64,000 nucleotides of DNA from positions 6,262,001 to 6,326,000 of the forward strand of contig OX387203.1 of the NCBI GenBank assembly GCA_947561715.1, written 5' to 3'. Source of the DNA: Ascidia mentula (Eukaryota; Chordata; Ascidiacea; Phlebobranchia; Ascidiidae). The notes under the pieces are model-generated. The model saw nothing but the letters and a program-made list of their open reading frames with translations. It was not told where the DNA came from and did no database searches. A program made the position numbers and the translations under genes. Shown here one piece after another: positions 13,434-25,109 of this stretch (its first letter is position 1; each line of letters opens with the position of its first letter).

Positions 13434-16400
13434 TCAATTAAAACTATGTTTGTGGAATCCATCAGCACTGAGCATTGCTTTGAGAAGTCCAGTTGAAACG
13501 TCACGTTTACGTCTTGTTGCTGCCGGGCGACTTTTGTCAGAACATTGGTGACAAGCCCCATTTTCACACAAGTCTCCAGTACAGTGAAGATAGACCTGCA
13601 AAATGTTGTCATGTAAAGTATCGAAGTCTCTCCGACGTCAACCGCATTGGCACAATATTCAATTACCAAAATCAAACAGTGTGTGTCATGTTAGGAAATG
13701 TGTTATAAAGCATGGTCAGTGCCGCCAAAGGCAAGAAACTATCACGAACGCAATAAAAAGGTTGTCACGTGTTCAATAGTTTCCTGGCCTGTTTCCTACA
13801 CGTGTTGCTGGTGTTTTTGTGCCATACAGGTTACACGATTTGTTCCTACAACACGATTTAAACAATGGGAAACTGCCTATCAGCTACCTGTGTGCCAAGA
13901 CGCTTGAACGTGAAGGGTTGAAAACTTATCAGCGATTTGAACTTGTTGGTTTGTTGTGAGCTTTGTAAACTTATTTCTCCGGAAGTGAGGAGCTTGGTTT
14001 CGAAACGAAAGGTTTCGTCTCTGATGCATCTGTACAGAATGAAATTGGAGGAATATTGAATATGCTACCATTAACCACTTTATTTATAAGTCCTAATTTA
14101 CGACTGATGCCTCAGTTCATATATTTGATCAGTTTTTATGAAAGGTTTTAGTTTGATCCGAAAGAAGATTTTACCGCACAGTTTGCCTAACAGCGATTAA
14201 ATTTTATTAATTATGATCTTTTAAATGCATTTAAAACAAAACACTGAATGCACTTTGTTATTTGTTTTTACTTCTTAATGGCATAAAATCTGTTTTTTTT
14301 GTTCAGTTTGATTGGTTTCGCCATAAAACCACAAGATAACTCTTGGCCAAAACAAAAACCAAGCTCTTAAGGATGCAAGTATAAACTTATTACTCATAAA
14401 CCAAAACCATACCCGTCCTTGAGCAGGTGATAACGTTTCAAAGAGTCATCTTCAGAGGTTGGAGTAGCATAGCAGTTTTTAAGCCTGAGTTCCATATTTT
14501 CTAACTTTGCGTTGGAGTCGTAGCTTTGCTCCACCTGCACCTAAAGCAAAAATAAGAGCAGATTTTGTTGTTCTTTTTTACAAATTTGTTTGATCTCATG
14601 TATAGATTTGTCAAATTTATGACGAAAACCTTTTTGCTGAATATATATATTGTTACGATAAAGATTTGTTAACCAAAAACGTTAATGCCCATACAATTTA
14701 TTTGAGATCCAGGCCTCTCCAACATAAAAGTGTTTTAGCATAATTTTACGGTTTAAGGCTTGCTTGCCTTTGTGCAACTTTAAAAAATTGAATTTGAGCA
14801 AATAAATGCATTTTAAAATTAAATTTTATAAGATGCAATATGTAAGATGTACCCACCAAGGCGTACAATCGGTATCCCAGAAAAAAAGACGACACAGGCT
14901 GAAGTGATTGACGCAAAAGGCTATAAAAAGAAATGCTGAAATCACTTTTAATGAACAGTATGAAAACTATAGAAATAGGTGAGGCAATAAGAACACTATA
15001 CACGTAGTTGCTTATAATTCTGACTACAAGTGGACAGATCCATAAATAAGATATCTTCCGAAACATCTTATAAACACGTCAATGCCAAGAAAAAAGATTT
15101 ACGCACGTTTACTTATTCGTGCAATCGACTCACTCTTAACTACGTACTTGTAGTAGGAAATACTTAAAACAGTTGATGTAATACTGCTCTCCACATCAAG
15201 TCTATAACTATTGTACAGCTCAAAATCTTCGCCATTTATAGCTGTGTTAGCTGCAAAACTGGTCGGTACAGTGCATTGTAGGTTGATCTGTAAAAAATTG
15301 ATAAACATCATTGACAAAAAGGCTGAATGTTGAAGTCAATAATAGAACATAAAGTGTAATAATTATGTTAATTGCAACAAGAGACTAAACTATGACAAGG
15401 CTTTTACCTTCAGTACGATTTTTACTAAAGAGAAAAAAGTTGATTTAGTTTTTTTCAAGCGGCATCGTCAATACACATTATTTAAAGACTGATCGAATTT
15501 CTCGCCTACTAATTACCTTAAAACCCCCACTTTTCCTGGTGATTAATGCGTCATTTTGCCACTCTTCATGACGTTGTGCAATCTGCGGCTTGTTGTTAAA
15601 TGTTAGAAAGTTGTCATAAATAAGGGAGCCGTTCCCTTCCTAAATAAAAAATTGCATTTTGTTAGTGTTTTTGGGATATAAAAAATGAAGCCTATTTTAC
15701 CTTTATCTTTGTACCACATCCATCAAAAGGTATGTCGCAATTAAACGCATTGTAATAACGCCGCCCTTTTCTAAGAATCGAAATAATAACTCATAGATAA
15801 ATGCTAAAACTAAGCAATAATAATATTGAAATAAAAGCCCAAAAGTGTGGTATTTAGACAAAAATGTTTACTTTGACGCATTTCGAATAAACAAATAAAC
15901 TTACGTACAGGTGCAGTCTGCATTGCCTGATAACCTTGTGTATAAAGCAGTGGCTCTAGAAAGTTTTCTTGGCAGTGAGTTGCCATTGCAATTTACGGTG
16001 AACGATGTCGCTGAGCATGTGACCGAACATGGCTGGGTGTCTGAATCAGTAATGTTGATTTCAAAAATCAAGTACAAGGTGGGGTATAGTAAATCAATAC
16101 AACGTTAATTTTTTTTTCTATCCGCTATAACATCGGCCAAGGCGCGCGACCCACATGTCAAGAAGAAAATCTGATCGATTTTAGATCAGAAAAACCTGGG
16201 TTCGTATCCCGCAGTGGTAAAAATGTTTTTCCATCTCTGTATATTAAGACAATTCCACAGAATTCAGACAACGAAGCAATGTTTCATGCAATGACATGAT
16301 TGGCAGGATCACCCCACTGCGCAGATCCTTACTTGGCGATCACAGCTATCGTATTGACATCATTAGGTTTACAGGCTTCACAGCCCAGGCATTGTAGCTG

Positions 16401-19400
16401 GATCTGCCACTTTTTCAGACAATTTGCAAAAATTAAAATTATGAAAACTTCCTTTCAAATAAAGTTTGGAGTAAATTAGTTTACTTGATATTGCGGCCAT
16501 GTTAATTGTCTTTTTAAAGTGCTCACCATTTCTCCACAAGCACTGCCGTCCCTGGTAGGGACTGGGACAAGTGCAAATGAATTCACCTTCTTCCGTTGTG
16601 CACGAACCGCCGTTTTTACAAGGCTAAAAAACAAACGCAAATGATATCAATTGGCAGTAACATAAATATGACCGGAAAACTTATATCATAAAAATGTTAA
16701 GCAATGTGGAGCCAATAATATGCATTGTGTAAGCTGCAGACAGATGGCCAACTGTTTCGACCTGTAAGGTCCCATCAGTGCAGCTGGTGTGACTTTCAGA
16801 CGACTTTGCTGACCAAACAGCCAAGCAAAGACTACCACTTTCTGGTGATCATAAAATCACCGTCATCCGTTGCTTGGCCGTTTGGTCGGCAAAGACGCCT
16901 GATGGTCACACCAGCTGCACTGATAAGACCTTATAATCTTGCAACAAAAGCCTGCCTTGTGCTTTGTGGGTAAAATGTTGGGCCTAATCATCTGCAGTAA
17001 CCTGCTACGGCAAGCTGCTTAGAGTATTTTTGTTGTGTACATATCTGTAAGATTTTGATTCAGCTGTTATTTACCGATGATGAGCAAGGATGTGATAATT
17101 CACATCTGCTTCCTGATCTTCCTGCTGGACAACTGGAGCAGGAAAATCCCTTGTTTCTGTCGGTACATCGTCCTCCATTGCATGGATTATGCAAAGTATT
17201 GCATTCATTCACAAGATCTGAGCACCACGTGTTTAGAAAGCGGTTTAAACAAAAGAAGCAAGTAACCCACCGACTTATTGTGTAGGTTGTTTAATGAATG
17301 TCATTATATGGAGTAAAAAGTTACAATTGCTTGTCGGACATTTTTGCTTAAACAGTTACAATCCATTTCAAATATTAACTACGCGAAAAAATGCAAGACT
17401 ATCGGCCACTAGGTAAATAACCAAGGCTCAAACCTTCTTCCTTTGTGCAAGAAATCGTGTTGTAAGGAATTCTACGATCACACTGACAGGCTATATGTCC
17501 ACTTGTTAACAGCACGCACGTGTTCCCAGAACGTCTATAGCATCGCTACAAAAACGTAACTGGTGCAACTTTTGCATGCCGAACTACAATATCAGGAGCC
17601 ACGTAATTTTGTGTAAATATCTTGCGAATTTAGAGGACGACCTATACGATAACATGCTATGATAATAACAACCATTCATTGAAAATTGGGAGAAAATTGC
17701 TATAAAACAATACCAGTAATATTATGTGCAACCTGAGGTATGGCCTAACCACAAATTTTGCTGTGGAATCATAACGTGTCAATGCGTATTCAAACAAGTT
17801 CGACCAAGACTTACATTACTTGTAGCGCATCGTACATCACAGTTTTGGCCTACGTATGAACTGGGACAATCACATCGGGCCCTGGATCCCATGGTCACGC
17901 ACGTACCCCCGTTGCCGCAGGTCATGTTCAGGCATGGGTCCACTGTGTCGCAACGGTCGCCAACGTAGCCTACAACAAAAACATGTCTCACATTTAATTC
18001 CCAGTCTTAAACAGTCATCGGTCAACTCCAATGGTTTGCGCACTATATTTATAGGGTTCTTTAGATTTGATTTGCCTTCGGGTTGTAGGCACGTTTTTGA
18101 CTCATACATACATTTGTATTCTTTCTATCATACTTTGGAACTTTGAGGATGTCTTCATATCAGATGCAAAAACCCACATACATACATGGTGTCCCTTGCA
18201 AGGCAATAGGTATGCTCGGTAAGTATTGTAGGCGGTAATAACCTACATGCTTTATGTCTGTAAATGATTGCTAGGAAACCGATACAGTTAAATAAAGGAG
18301 ACCTGTTATACAGTATGCATATGTTAATAAGCCATATGGACAATTAAAGTCGAATAACCCACACATCAGCGTGACTTGCCTGGAGAACACAAGCACGAGA
18401 AGTGAGTTCTTTTTGAAATACACGTTCCGGTCGACCCACAAGGTGAACTTGTACAAAAGTCAACGAATTGACATCTTGACCCAGTGTGACCAGACACACA
18501 GTTGCAAGCACGTCTACAAAATGCAAAAACAAGAATTACCCTTTGGACTCGTAATGGCCAGAATAGGAAGTTAGGAAACTTTATTTGTATCGTATGGGAC
18601 CCTTGACATTTATATGCGCTGCATTGCGTGAGAGTCAGAACAATAATTTTGGGTACGCGCAAGGGAATGAGGAATCACTGTTTGATTTGACGCCAATTTT
18701 GCAATTGCGATTGTGGAAAAGTTTTTTATATCCTCCAGGACTTCCTTAAGTAAAGAGATTTTTCCCTATTTACCAGAAACTTGTTTACCACCCATTTTGC
18801 GTTGCCGAATCAAGTCACCAAAACAAGTTTAAAAACAGAAAAAAGGAAATAAAAGATTAAATGATCGTCTGCCTTGGCATGTAACGTAAACGTAAACCAA
18901 TTCATTTACCCGGTTGAAACCTTGTAAACACATTGACCACCATTGAGACAAGGGTTGAACACTTCACATGGTCCAGGGTTCTGGGTTGTCGTGAGGTTTG
19001 CAGTAGTTTTGCCCTCAATCGTCGCCCCTGGATAATAACAAACATATGACCCCGTGCAGAACAAATAATCTGATAAACGTGTTTTTATTTTTATTTAAAT
19101 GATCTTCCCTTCTGTCACAATTAACGTGACTTTTATTGATAAACTTTTAGTGCACAAATTCCAACAAATTGTAGTGATGTATTTATGTGTATAAGTAGAG
19201 GTATTTATGCATAGCAAATTTGGTTAAGTGTGCTGTGTCATAAAGTACACATTTATTGCAGTTTTATGCCGTGCAGTTTTACGGTGTAATAAAGTTGCAA
19301 AAAGAACATCTGTGCGCACTTCGAAGGTCAGCAACCTTTACCGAGATTTGCGTCACCAACGTTAATTTGCTTCGAGGAAACGGCATTAGAATCAAGATTA

Positions 19401-19700
19401 GGGTGAGCGCATTACTTTTATTGTTTTAAATCTTGCCTCCAAGGTGTAACCATAACACATCAGCATAAAATTAAAGCGAATTTTCTCCAGCTGTGATTTT
19501 TGTTGTGAACGGTGGCCGTTGGTCACTATAGGTCTATATTATAATGGGCTTCATTTCGATGTGGTCTAAGTAAAGATTACAAGTACTTTAATGTACTACA
19601 GAAAATAAATATATAACGTAATCTATTTATAGTTGCAACGTTGCTCACCGCTGACAAGACACCCTTGCACAAAAATAACTAACAGTAGAAATTTAAACAT
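13434..19700 (-). CDS. EGF-ZP secreted coat/matrix protein, tandem copy 3 (15 exons)
   Basis: Exons 5' to 3': 19649-19700, 18910-19027, 18380-18513, 17815-17969, 17434-17545, 17075-17217, 16527-16623, 15905-16040, 15701-15770, 15517-15639, 15148-15287, 14857-14920, 14413-14540, 13888-14029, 13434-13595; 591 residues. The signal peptide (MFKFLLLVIFVQGCLVSG) differs from that of copies 1 and 2. Six EGF-like domains and a full ZP module follow, ending in the same RRKR site without a membrane anchor. Exons 5 and 9 are one codon longer, and exon 12 one codon shorter, than in copy 2. Intron 3 has the GC donor shared by all copies. Intron 6 holds a ~190-bp foldback element absent from copy 2. The start codon lies 771 bp from the divergent Ly6-sushi-vWA gene at 20472, so the two may share a control region. 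Confidence 0.87.
16122..16222 (+). repeat. tRNA-Leu-like relic, intron 7 of EGF-ZP copy 3
   Basis: Counterpart of the element at 9563: GGCCAAGGCGCGCGAC followed by CTGGGTTCGTATCCCGC. The middle is diverged, with small insertions. The shared position in the paralogous intron shows inheritance through the gene duplication rather than two insertions. Confidence 0.5.
16757..16946. mobile_element. MITE-like foldback element in intron 6 of EGF-ZP copy 3
   Basis: Two arms of about 70 nt are inverted complements. The left begins AAGGTCCCATCAGTGCAGCT and the right ends in the complement of AAGGTCTTATCAGTGCAGCT, with only scattered mismatches. The inner arms (GACCAAACAGCCAAGCAA and its inverse) also pair, leaving a loop of about 35 nt. 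The flanks read TA on both sides, compatible with a TA target site. No transposase. Copy 2 lacks it at the matching position (about 10000-10100), so it inserted after the duplication. Confidence 0.7.
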
Positions 19701-20471
19701 GCTGGATGCCCTTCGCAGAAACGTTTCAAATTCTTTTAAACGTCTCTTCAACTAAAATTGTCCAGAATCGTCTGAGGCTTTGCGCTGTAGAAACTACATT
19801 TTTGCGTTTTACTTGAAAAAAATGTACGCGCAAAGGCCCTTTTTCTTAAGTAAAAATCTTGACACATTCCTGACACAATGTGTGGATTAAATTAGTGTAG
19901 CCCACTTCATTTGTAAAACGTATTTACTATGTTTTTATTTCTTGTTTAGGTGATGTTAAAAAAATATATTTTATCGGGTGGAAGCAAATGAACGAATAAA
20001 GATTCGTAAGATAGGAATAGCCTTTGTTAAATATTGTACAAACCTAGGTTATATGCCAAGAGGACCGCACAAATGTATTGTGAGTAACAGATATAGGCTC
20101 ACAGACGTCTCAGATATGTCGTTAATTCACAACTGTCCGGGCAAGTCTTAAAACCTTCAAGAGCTGATTAATACCGCGTAAGCACTTGCACTGTCTTGAA
20201 AATAGCAATCAACATTTCACCACCTCGGGGCGTGGTTTCTAATCGTATTTCACCAGCTTTGTTCGGGTTGTGACGATTTAAACAGTTTACCTTAACTACG
20301 TGTCACTGATAATGACACTGTCGCGCCCCCCAATACATGTACGTCAGGTCAGTTTTATGGTAAATCCCATTGACCTTACAGTACAATAACACAAGACGAC
20401 CCAACGGCAAACGCATATAAAAAGTCGTTCAGTAACCGGGTCAGTCTACTCTTCTGTTAACGTCTAAAGAG
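19701..20471. other. Divergent intergenic region between EGF-ZP copy 3 and the first LU-sushi-vWA gene
   Basis: 771 bp between two start codons that point away from each other. The right end has a TATA box for the plus-strand gene. Around 20220-20250 the sequence CACCTCGGGGCGTGGTTTCTAATCGTATTTCAC recurs near 24890-24918 upstream of the second LU-sushi-vWA gene, so it is a candidate shared promoter element. No coding exon was recognised. Confidence 0.55.
20416..20422 (+). promoter_or_regulatory. TATA box of LU-sushi-vWA gene 1
   Basis: TATAAAA lies 50-56 nt before the start codon at 20472. The paralogue has TATAAGG at almost the same distance, which supports a real core promoter with a short 5' leader. 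Confidence 0.6.
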
Positions 20472-23236
20472 ATGAAGCTCCTTGTTGTATTGTTGGTTGT
20501 GGTGTCATTAGCCAGTGTCTATGGCCAGGGTTCAGGTCTGAAATGCGTAACATGTCATGGAGCTTCTTCTTTCGAGGAATGTGACAGCCAGGGGGAAAGA
20601 CAATGTCACGAAAATCAGGTTTATTTCACTTTAAAATATGCTTGTATACGTTTACTTTCATAACACGGGCAAACTTTTAGCATAACTATAATTCTTTAAA
20701 ACATTGCTTTTCAGAACTCTTGCGAAACAGTTGTGCGAAGATACAAGGAAAAACTTTTTGTGAGCAAGGGATGTAAGCAGACGATGGCTTGCAAAAACAA
20801 CCAAATGCAGGTGAAAAAAATGTGGACCAAATTTACAGATAAATGTTTCCGGTTATTGTACTAACATGGAAAAGTTACGTAAAAGAAAGTCATTTGTCGA
20901 TGTGTTGTTTCTAAAATATATATATACATATATTTCACTTACAATTCAGCATCGTCAGTATTACTACAAAAAAAAACATAACGACTGAGGATTTCTCTTA
21001 TATAACTTGGTTAAACAAATCAGAAACAAAGTCCTCATGGCCCATAAGACTGTTAAAAGATTCCTATACATATTTTAAGAGTTCTATCTCTAACACAGAG
21101 AAGATACAAATTCTGTGTGTAAACATACGAAAAGATCTACATTAAAAAAAAACATTTAAACTCAGAACGGCAAACCATCTGGTTCGTCCACTCAGTGTAA
21201 CGGAGACCAAGAAAATTCTTTCTGTACGTGTTGCTGTGAAGGTGACCTTTGCAATGCTGGCGCTGCCACGTGTTTTCCAGATTCCATCAACCCTTTCCCA
21301 AGTAAGTTCTTTTCAGAAAATCGGCAAAAAGGAAGAAATTTAATCAACATATTGTGTCAGAAAATAACCACCTGCGAAAAATATTTTTTCACATTATGAA
21401 TGTTTGAATACAGCTGGTAACGACTGCCCAGCCCCACCGACCAAGTTTCCTCATGGAAACATCAATTGCGAGGGAGGAATATGTAAATATGAATGCACTT
21501 CACCAACATACGATGTTTGGCCAGCAGGAAGAACACAAAACGTCTGCGGTGCAAACGGAAAATGGCAATTTGAAACTCCTTGTTGTGCACGTAAGTGATA
21601 AAGTATAATGTCAAGGAATTGTTGGCTGCCTGTTTATATATATAAGGTTATAAATGCTGTAATATAAGCCAACCGAATGAAAGTTGCGAATCTAGAATTA
21701 TAGTAATCTATAGTTACTTCACAGCACTGATGATGAGCACAGCGGTGTTCGAAACGTTTGCTTATAATAGTTAGCATGTGAGCTCCGCTTTTCTATTCCG
21801 TGTAAACTTTTTAGAATTCCCCTTACTTATGTGTTTCAGGTCCATGTCCACCCTATTTGTTGTACGACTCAGCCAACCTTTACTCTGTAAAAAATGAAAC
21901 GGTTGCTCTCATGGCCCGTACCTTGGAATCATTTGTACCGTAAGCTGCAGATACAACCTTTCAATTTAATATTGACGAAGTTGACCAATTAGTTTTTAAC
22001 CGCATGCGATTTTCGCGAAGAAATAGTGTTCGATTTTGAATTATACGTGAAAAGTTTGCATTCAAACAATATCATGTCCTTTTTTGTAAAAGCTATTGTG
22101 TAATAACCCCAAAACTAAACACATTGCCTTGTATAAGTTTGCTTTTCGTTTGCAGAACCACAGATATCGGCCCCGAATCAGTGATGATGTCATCTTTTAT
22201 GTTCGGTCCGGAGGTGTTTGAAACAACTGTTATCAACTTTGACGATTACGGCGGAAATGCCACACAGTTATACGAACTCATCTACGCAAAAGTTCGTCTC
22301 ACTGAAAGTGGTAAGGAGGAATTTTATTTAAAAAAAGTATTTATTATTCAGACCACTGGTAAGACTACAATATAACCAGTATTATTGCATTAAAACTGCG
22401 ATTATTGTTGGATGTAATGAGGGGTTTTAAGATATTGTTTCGGTACGAATTGATCTCCTGACAAGTATCTCTTACATATGCATTGAACCATGAATTGCGT
22501 ACCGAATATTTAATCTTCTATCCTAACTCTACTCTATAGAGATAGTCAACATTGGCGCCGCCATTCAATACGCCGTCGACAATCTATTCATGGCTGAGAA
22601 AGGCATGAGGGATAGTCGTGTGCCCAAAGCTATCAATATCTACACAGACTCTAACGCAGCTGATGACGTCATGACCGCTGCAGAAAATGCGAGACGGCTC
22701 GGATACTTGGTGAGTGTGCAAACAGAAAACAAGTTTATTTTTATTCAAATGTGAAAAACCACATGAATTCTCTACCACCATGCTCGCTTACATAAGATCA
22801 CGCAAATTTTCAACTTTTCTTACAACCCATTTTTACCCACAACAAGTCTTTTAAGAAATTATTTTGCCTGCCTGATAAGAATGTTTGCATCGATAAATTA
22901 TTGCTCTAACAAAAAGATAGAAACCAGGACACTGATAAGTGTTGTTATGTTTTCGCATGGTGTAAAATGTAGAAGAAGGGATTTGAAACGTGTTTTTATT
23001 TCTTTATGTGCAGGTTTTAATCAAGTTATAATGTATATTTGTAGGTGTATGTGTTCTTCTTTGAAAGAGAGGGCGTCGTAGCTGACGATCAGCAGTTATT
23101 GGACATTACGGGCGACGAGACTCATATTTTCAAATTCGGTTCAGATTTTGATGCTTTTCCACAATCTTGGTATGACGACATTGTCAATCATTTCTGCAAC
23201 GATCCGTGCGATCACGTGCTCCACGATAACGAATAA
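20472..23236 (+). CDS. Secreted Ly6/uPAR - sushi - von Willebrand A protein, gene 1 (8 exons)
   Basis: Exons 20472-20618, 20715-20810, 21166-21301, 21414-21590, 21840-21939, 22156-22310, 22540-22709, 23045-23236 join to 1173 nt, 390 residues. Signal peptide is about 1-18 (MKLLVVLLVVVSLASVYG). Residues 24-120 form a Ly6/uPAR domain: LKCVTC at the start, KGCK in the middle, CCCEGDLCN at the end. Residues 131-185 form one sushi/CCP domain (NDCPAPP, CKYEC, GKWQFETPCC). From 187 on there is a vWA-like fold: helix NIGAAIQYAIDNL-type, MRDSRVPKA, a TDS strand, LGYLVYVFFFE and a closing IVNHFCNDPC. The MIDAS DxSxS is replaced by YDSANL and the usual TDG by TDS, so metal binding is doubtful. AATAAA lies at 23330. 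Secretion is clear; the function is unknown. Confidence 0.86.
21717..21775 (+). repeat. Short dispersed repeat with GTTCGAAACG core
   Basis: CACTGATGATGAGCACAGCGGTGTTCGAAACG in intron 4 of the first LU-sushi-vWA gene. Related copies lie near 24362-24449 and 28320-28380. Likely one family of small dispersed elements; no coding capacity. Confidence 0.5.
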
Positions 23237-24360
23237 ACACATTTCTAGCAGTTTGTTAGCAGACACTGTAGGGCTTTTCTGAAAATATGTTATTTGGTGC
23301 AAAATGTTGTGTTATCCGGATGGTGCATGAATAAAAGGGGACGTTTTCATATTGAAATGTTAATGAAATGCAACATCTACAATATGTTCATAATAACGAT
23401 GAAAGAGGAAAACTTAGCATTGTTACGATATATGCCACTTGGATTATACACAGATTTTGTTTATTGTATTGTGTCTCGCCAAATCTTTAAAGCATCCATT
23501 AACTACACCCTTGTCAAAGGCAGAAGTCTTGAACGAACACACAAGTGCACTTATGCCCTTTATATTCTGTTTGTATTCTTTGGTGTGTGTATGTGTGCAG
23601 ATACTCTTGTGTTTTCCTTGCATTTTCTTTGTTTTGTGAAAGTTTGCCAGTTAATAAAAATTTCCAATAACTTCCAGTGCGTTTTTTGCCGCAATCTCGG
23701 AAAAACCAGTGTTCACATTTAGCAGAACTTTTACATTCTTTTGACAACGAATTGTGGAGATGCGAAACTCACAAATCGCTACACGCGATCACTAATATCT
23801 CAATTCTAGAAAAAACAATAGGAAAGTGTTTATGAAAATACGTTTTTGTCGCTTTTTTTCACTGATCGAACTACAGTGATTTATTGCAGAAGATATAAAT
23901 AAGATTTGCGGCAAAATAATAAAATATCGAAATTTCACAGAAACAGTTGCGCCAATGTTGCATTGAGAAGTTTCGTAACTTTTGCGATGATGAATTCCCC
24001 GGGTTGTTAGTGGGTCTGGCTTTTCGGTGAGATTCAGGTCTAAATACACGCACTGCCACTTTTGCGTCGTATTTTCCCTTTTAATTCTGACTTAGGTTAT
24101 AAATGTTTGCAAAATACTAAAACCCGATCGGTTATTTTAGAGCCATAACTTCGGAAATTATGAGACGTCTCGGCATTCGTATACTGTTTCTAAATTGGGT
24201 TAATTAGGACTGTTTTTCCCCAAATAAATCATTTTCTTATATCAAGTCGTACGAAACTAAACAAAACCATAGAAAGTAGTAATATAAAAATAAACTTGGG
24301 TGCAAAATAAGTGGAGTTAATAACTTTGAATAAAAAAGCCAAAGCTATAGATGCTGTTTA

Positions 24361-24449
24361 TCATTTTAAGTGAACGTTTCGAACCTATACTTGGTTCAGG
24401 TAGTAGTACTGATGATCAACCAAGGTTCGAAACGTTTACTGAAAATGAT
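24361..24449. repeat. Hairpin-forming dispersed repeat between the vWA genes
   Basis: The left arm (AACGTTTCGAACC, TTGGTT) and the right arm (AACCAAGGTTCGAAACGTTT) are inverted complements over about 35 nt with a few gaps, around the core TAGTACTGATGAT. It belongs to the family also seen at 21717 and 28320. Confidence 0.65.
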
Positions 24450-25051
24450 TAACAGCATCTTAGCGTTGGCTTTTTATTCAAAAATAAACTTATTTGCAAG
24501 GTACGGTAGTATTTTATCAGCAAAATCAAGTGACCCACCTGGACAAACGCAAACAGTACAACCTTGTCAGCCTTCTTGAAAGGAAACAAGAAGTGCCTTT
24601 TGTCGCGTGTTTAATCAATTGTTTATTTGATTTCGTGAATTATCGCAGCTTTATTAATCTTCTTTTTTAACTTTCTTCGGTTAAAACAGAGGCCACCCCA
24701 ATGTACTGCAGACAGCAGTCGAAATATAGGCTTCGTTTTTTATTATATGAGAATAACATATAATCATTCACCCCAAAAACATTTCCCACAACGGGCTGAT
24801 CACATCCAAGATGTTGCAAAAGTAGTATATTGTTCGTACAGATACAAAACTCATTAGATGTTGCAGTTCTTGAAAGTCAACGCACTACCCCGGGGCGTGG
24901 TTTCTAATCGTATTTCACAAATATATATTGGTAAGTACGTGTCACTCAAAACGACATGTCGCGACTCCGATACACGTTTGTGCAGTTAGGTCGGCTTGTA
25001 AATACTATTGACCCGAGAGCAAAAGTGACACAACGACTGTTTTCACACTAA

Positions 25052-25058
25052 TATAAGG
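25052..25058 (+). promoter_or_regulatory. TATA box of LU-sushi-vWA gene 2
   Basis: TATAAGG 52-58 nt before the start codon at 25110, matching the spacing in the paralogue at 20416. Confidence 0.5.
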
Positions 25059-25109
25059 TTTGTCATCAGTGTCTGAGTCCAGTCATTCTTACAGCTTGCA
25101 GGCGCAGAG

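Larger units (their letters stand above)
23237..25109. other. Intergenic region between the two LU-sushi-vWA genes
   Basis: Contains the 3' UTR and AATAAA (23330-23335) of gene 1, a long hairpin repeat at 24361-24449 and the promoter of gene 2. Open frames here (for instance 23294-23722) are low-complexity in composition and lie in the presumed 3' flank. I do not consider them genes. Confidence 0.55.

Noticed and set aside
23294..23722. 142-codon plus-strand frame after the first vWA gene
   Set aside because: Lies in the 3' flank past the AATAAA, has skewed hydrophobic/Cys composition, no domain, and no counterpart after the paralogue.
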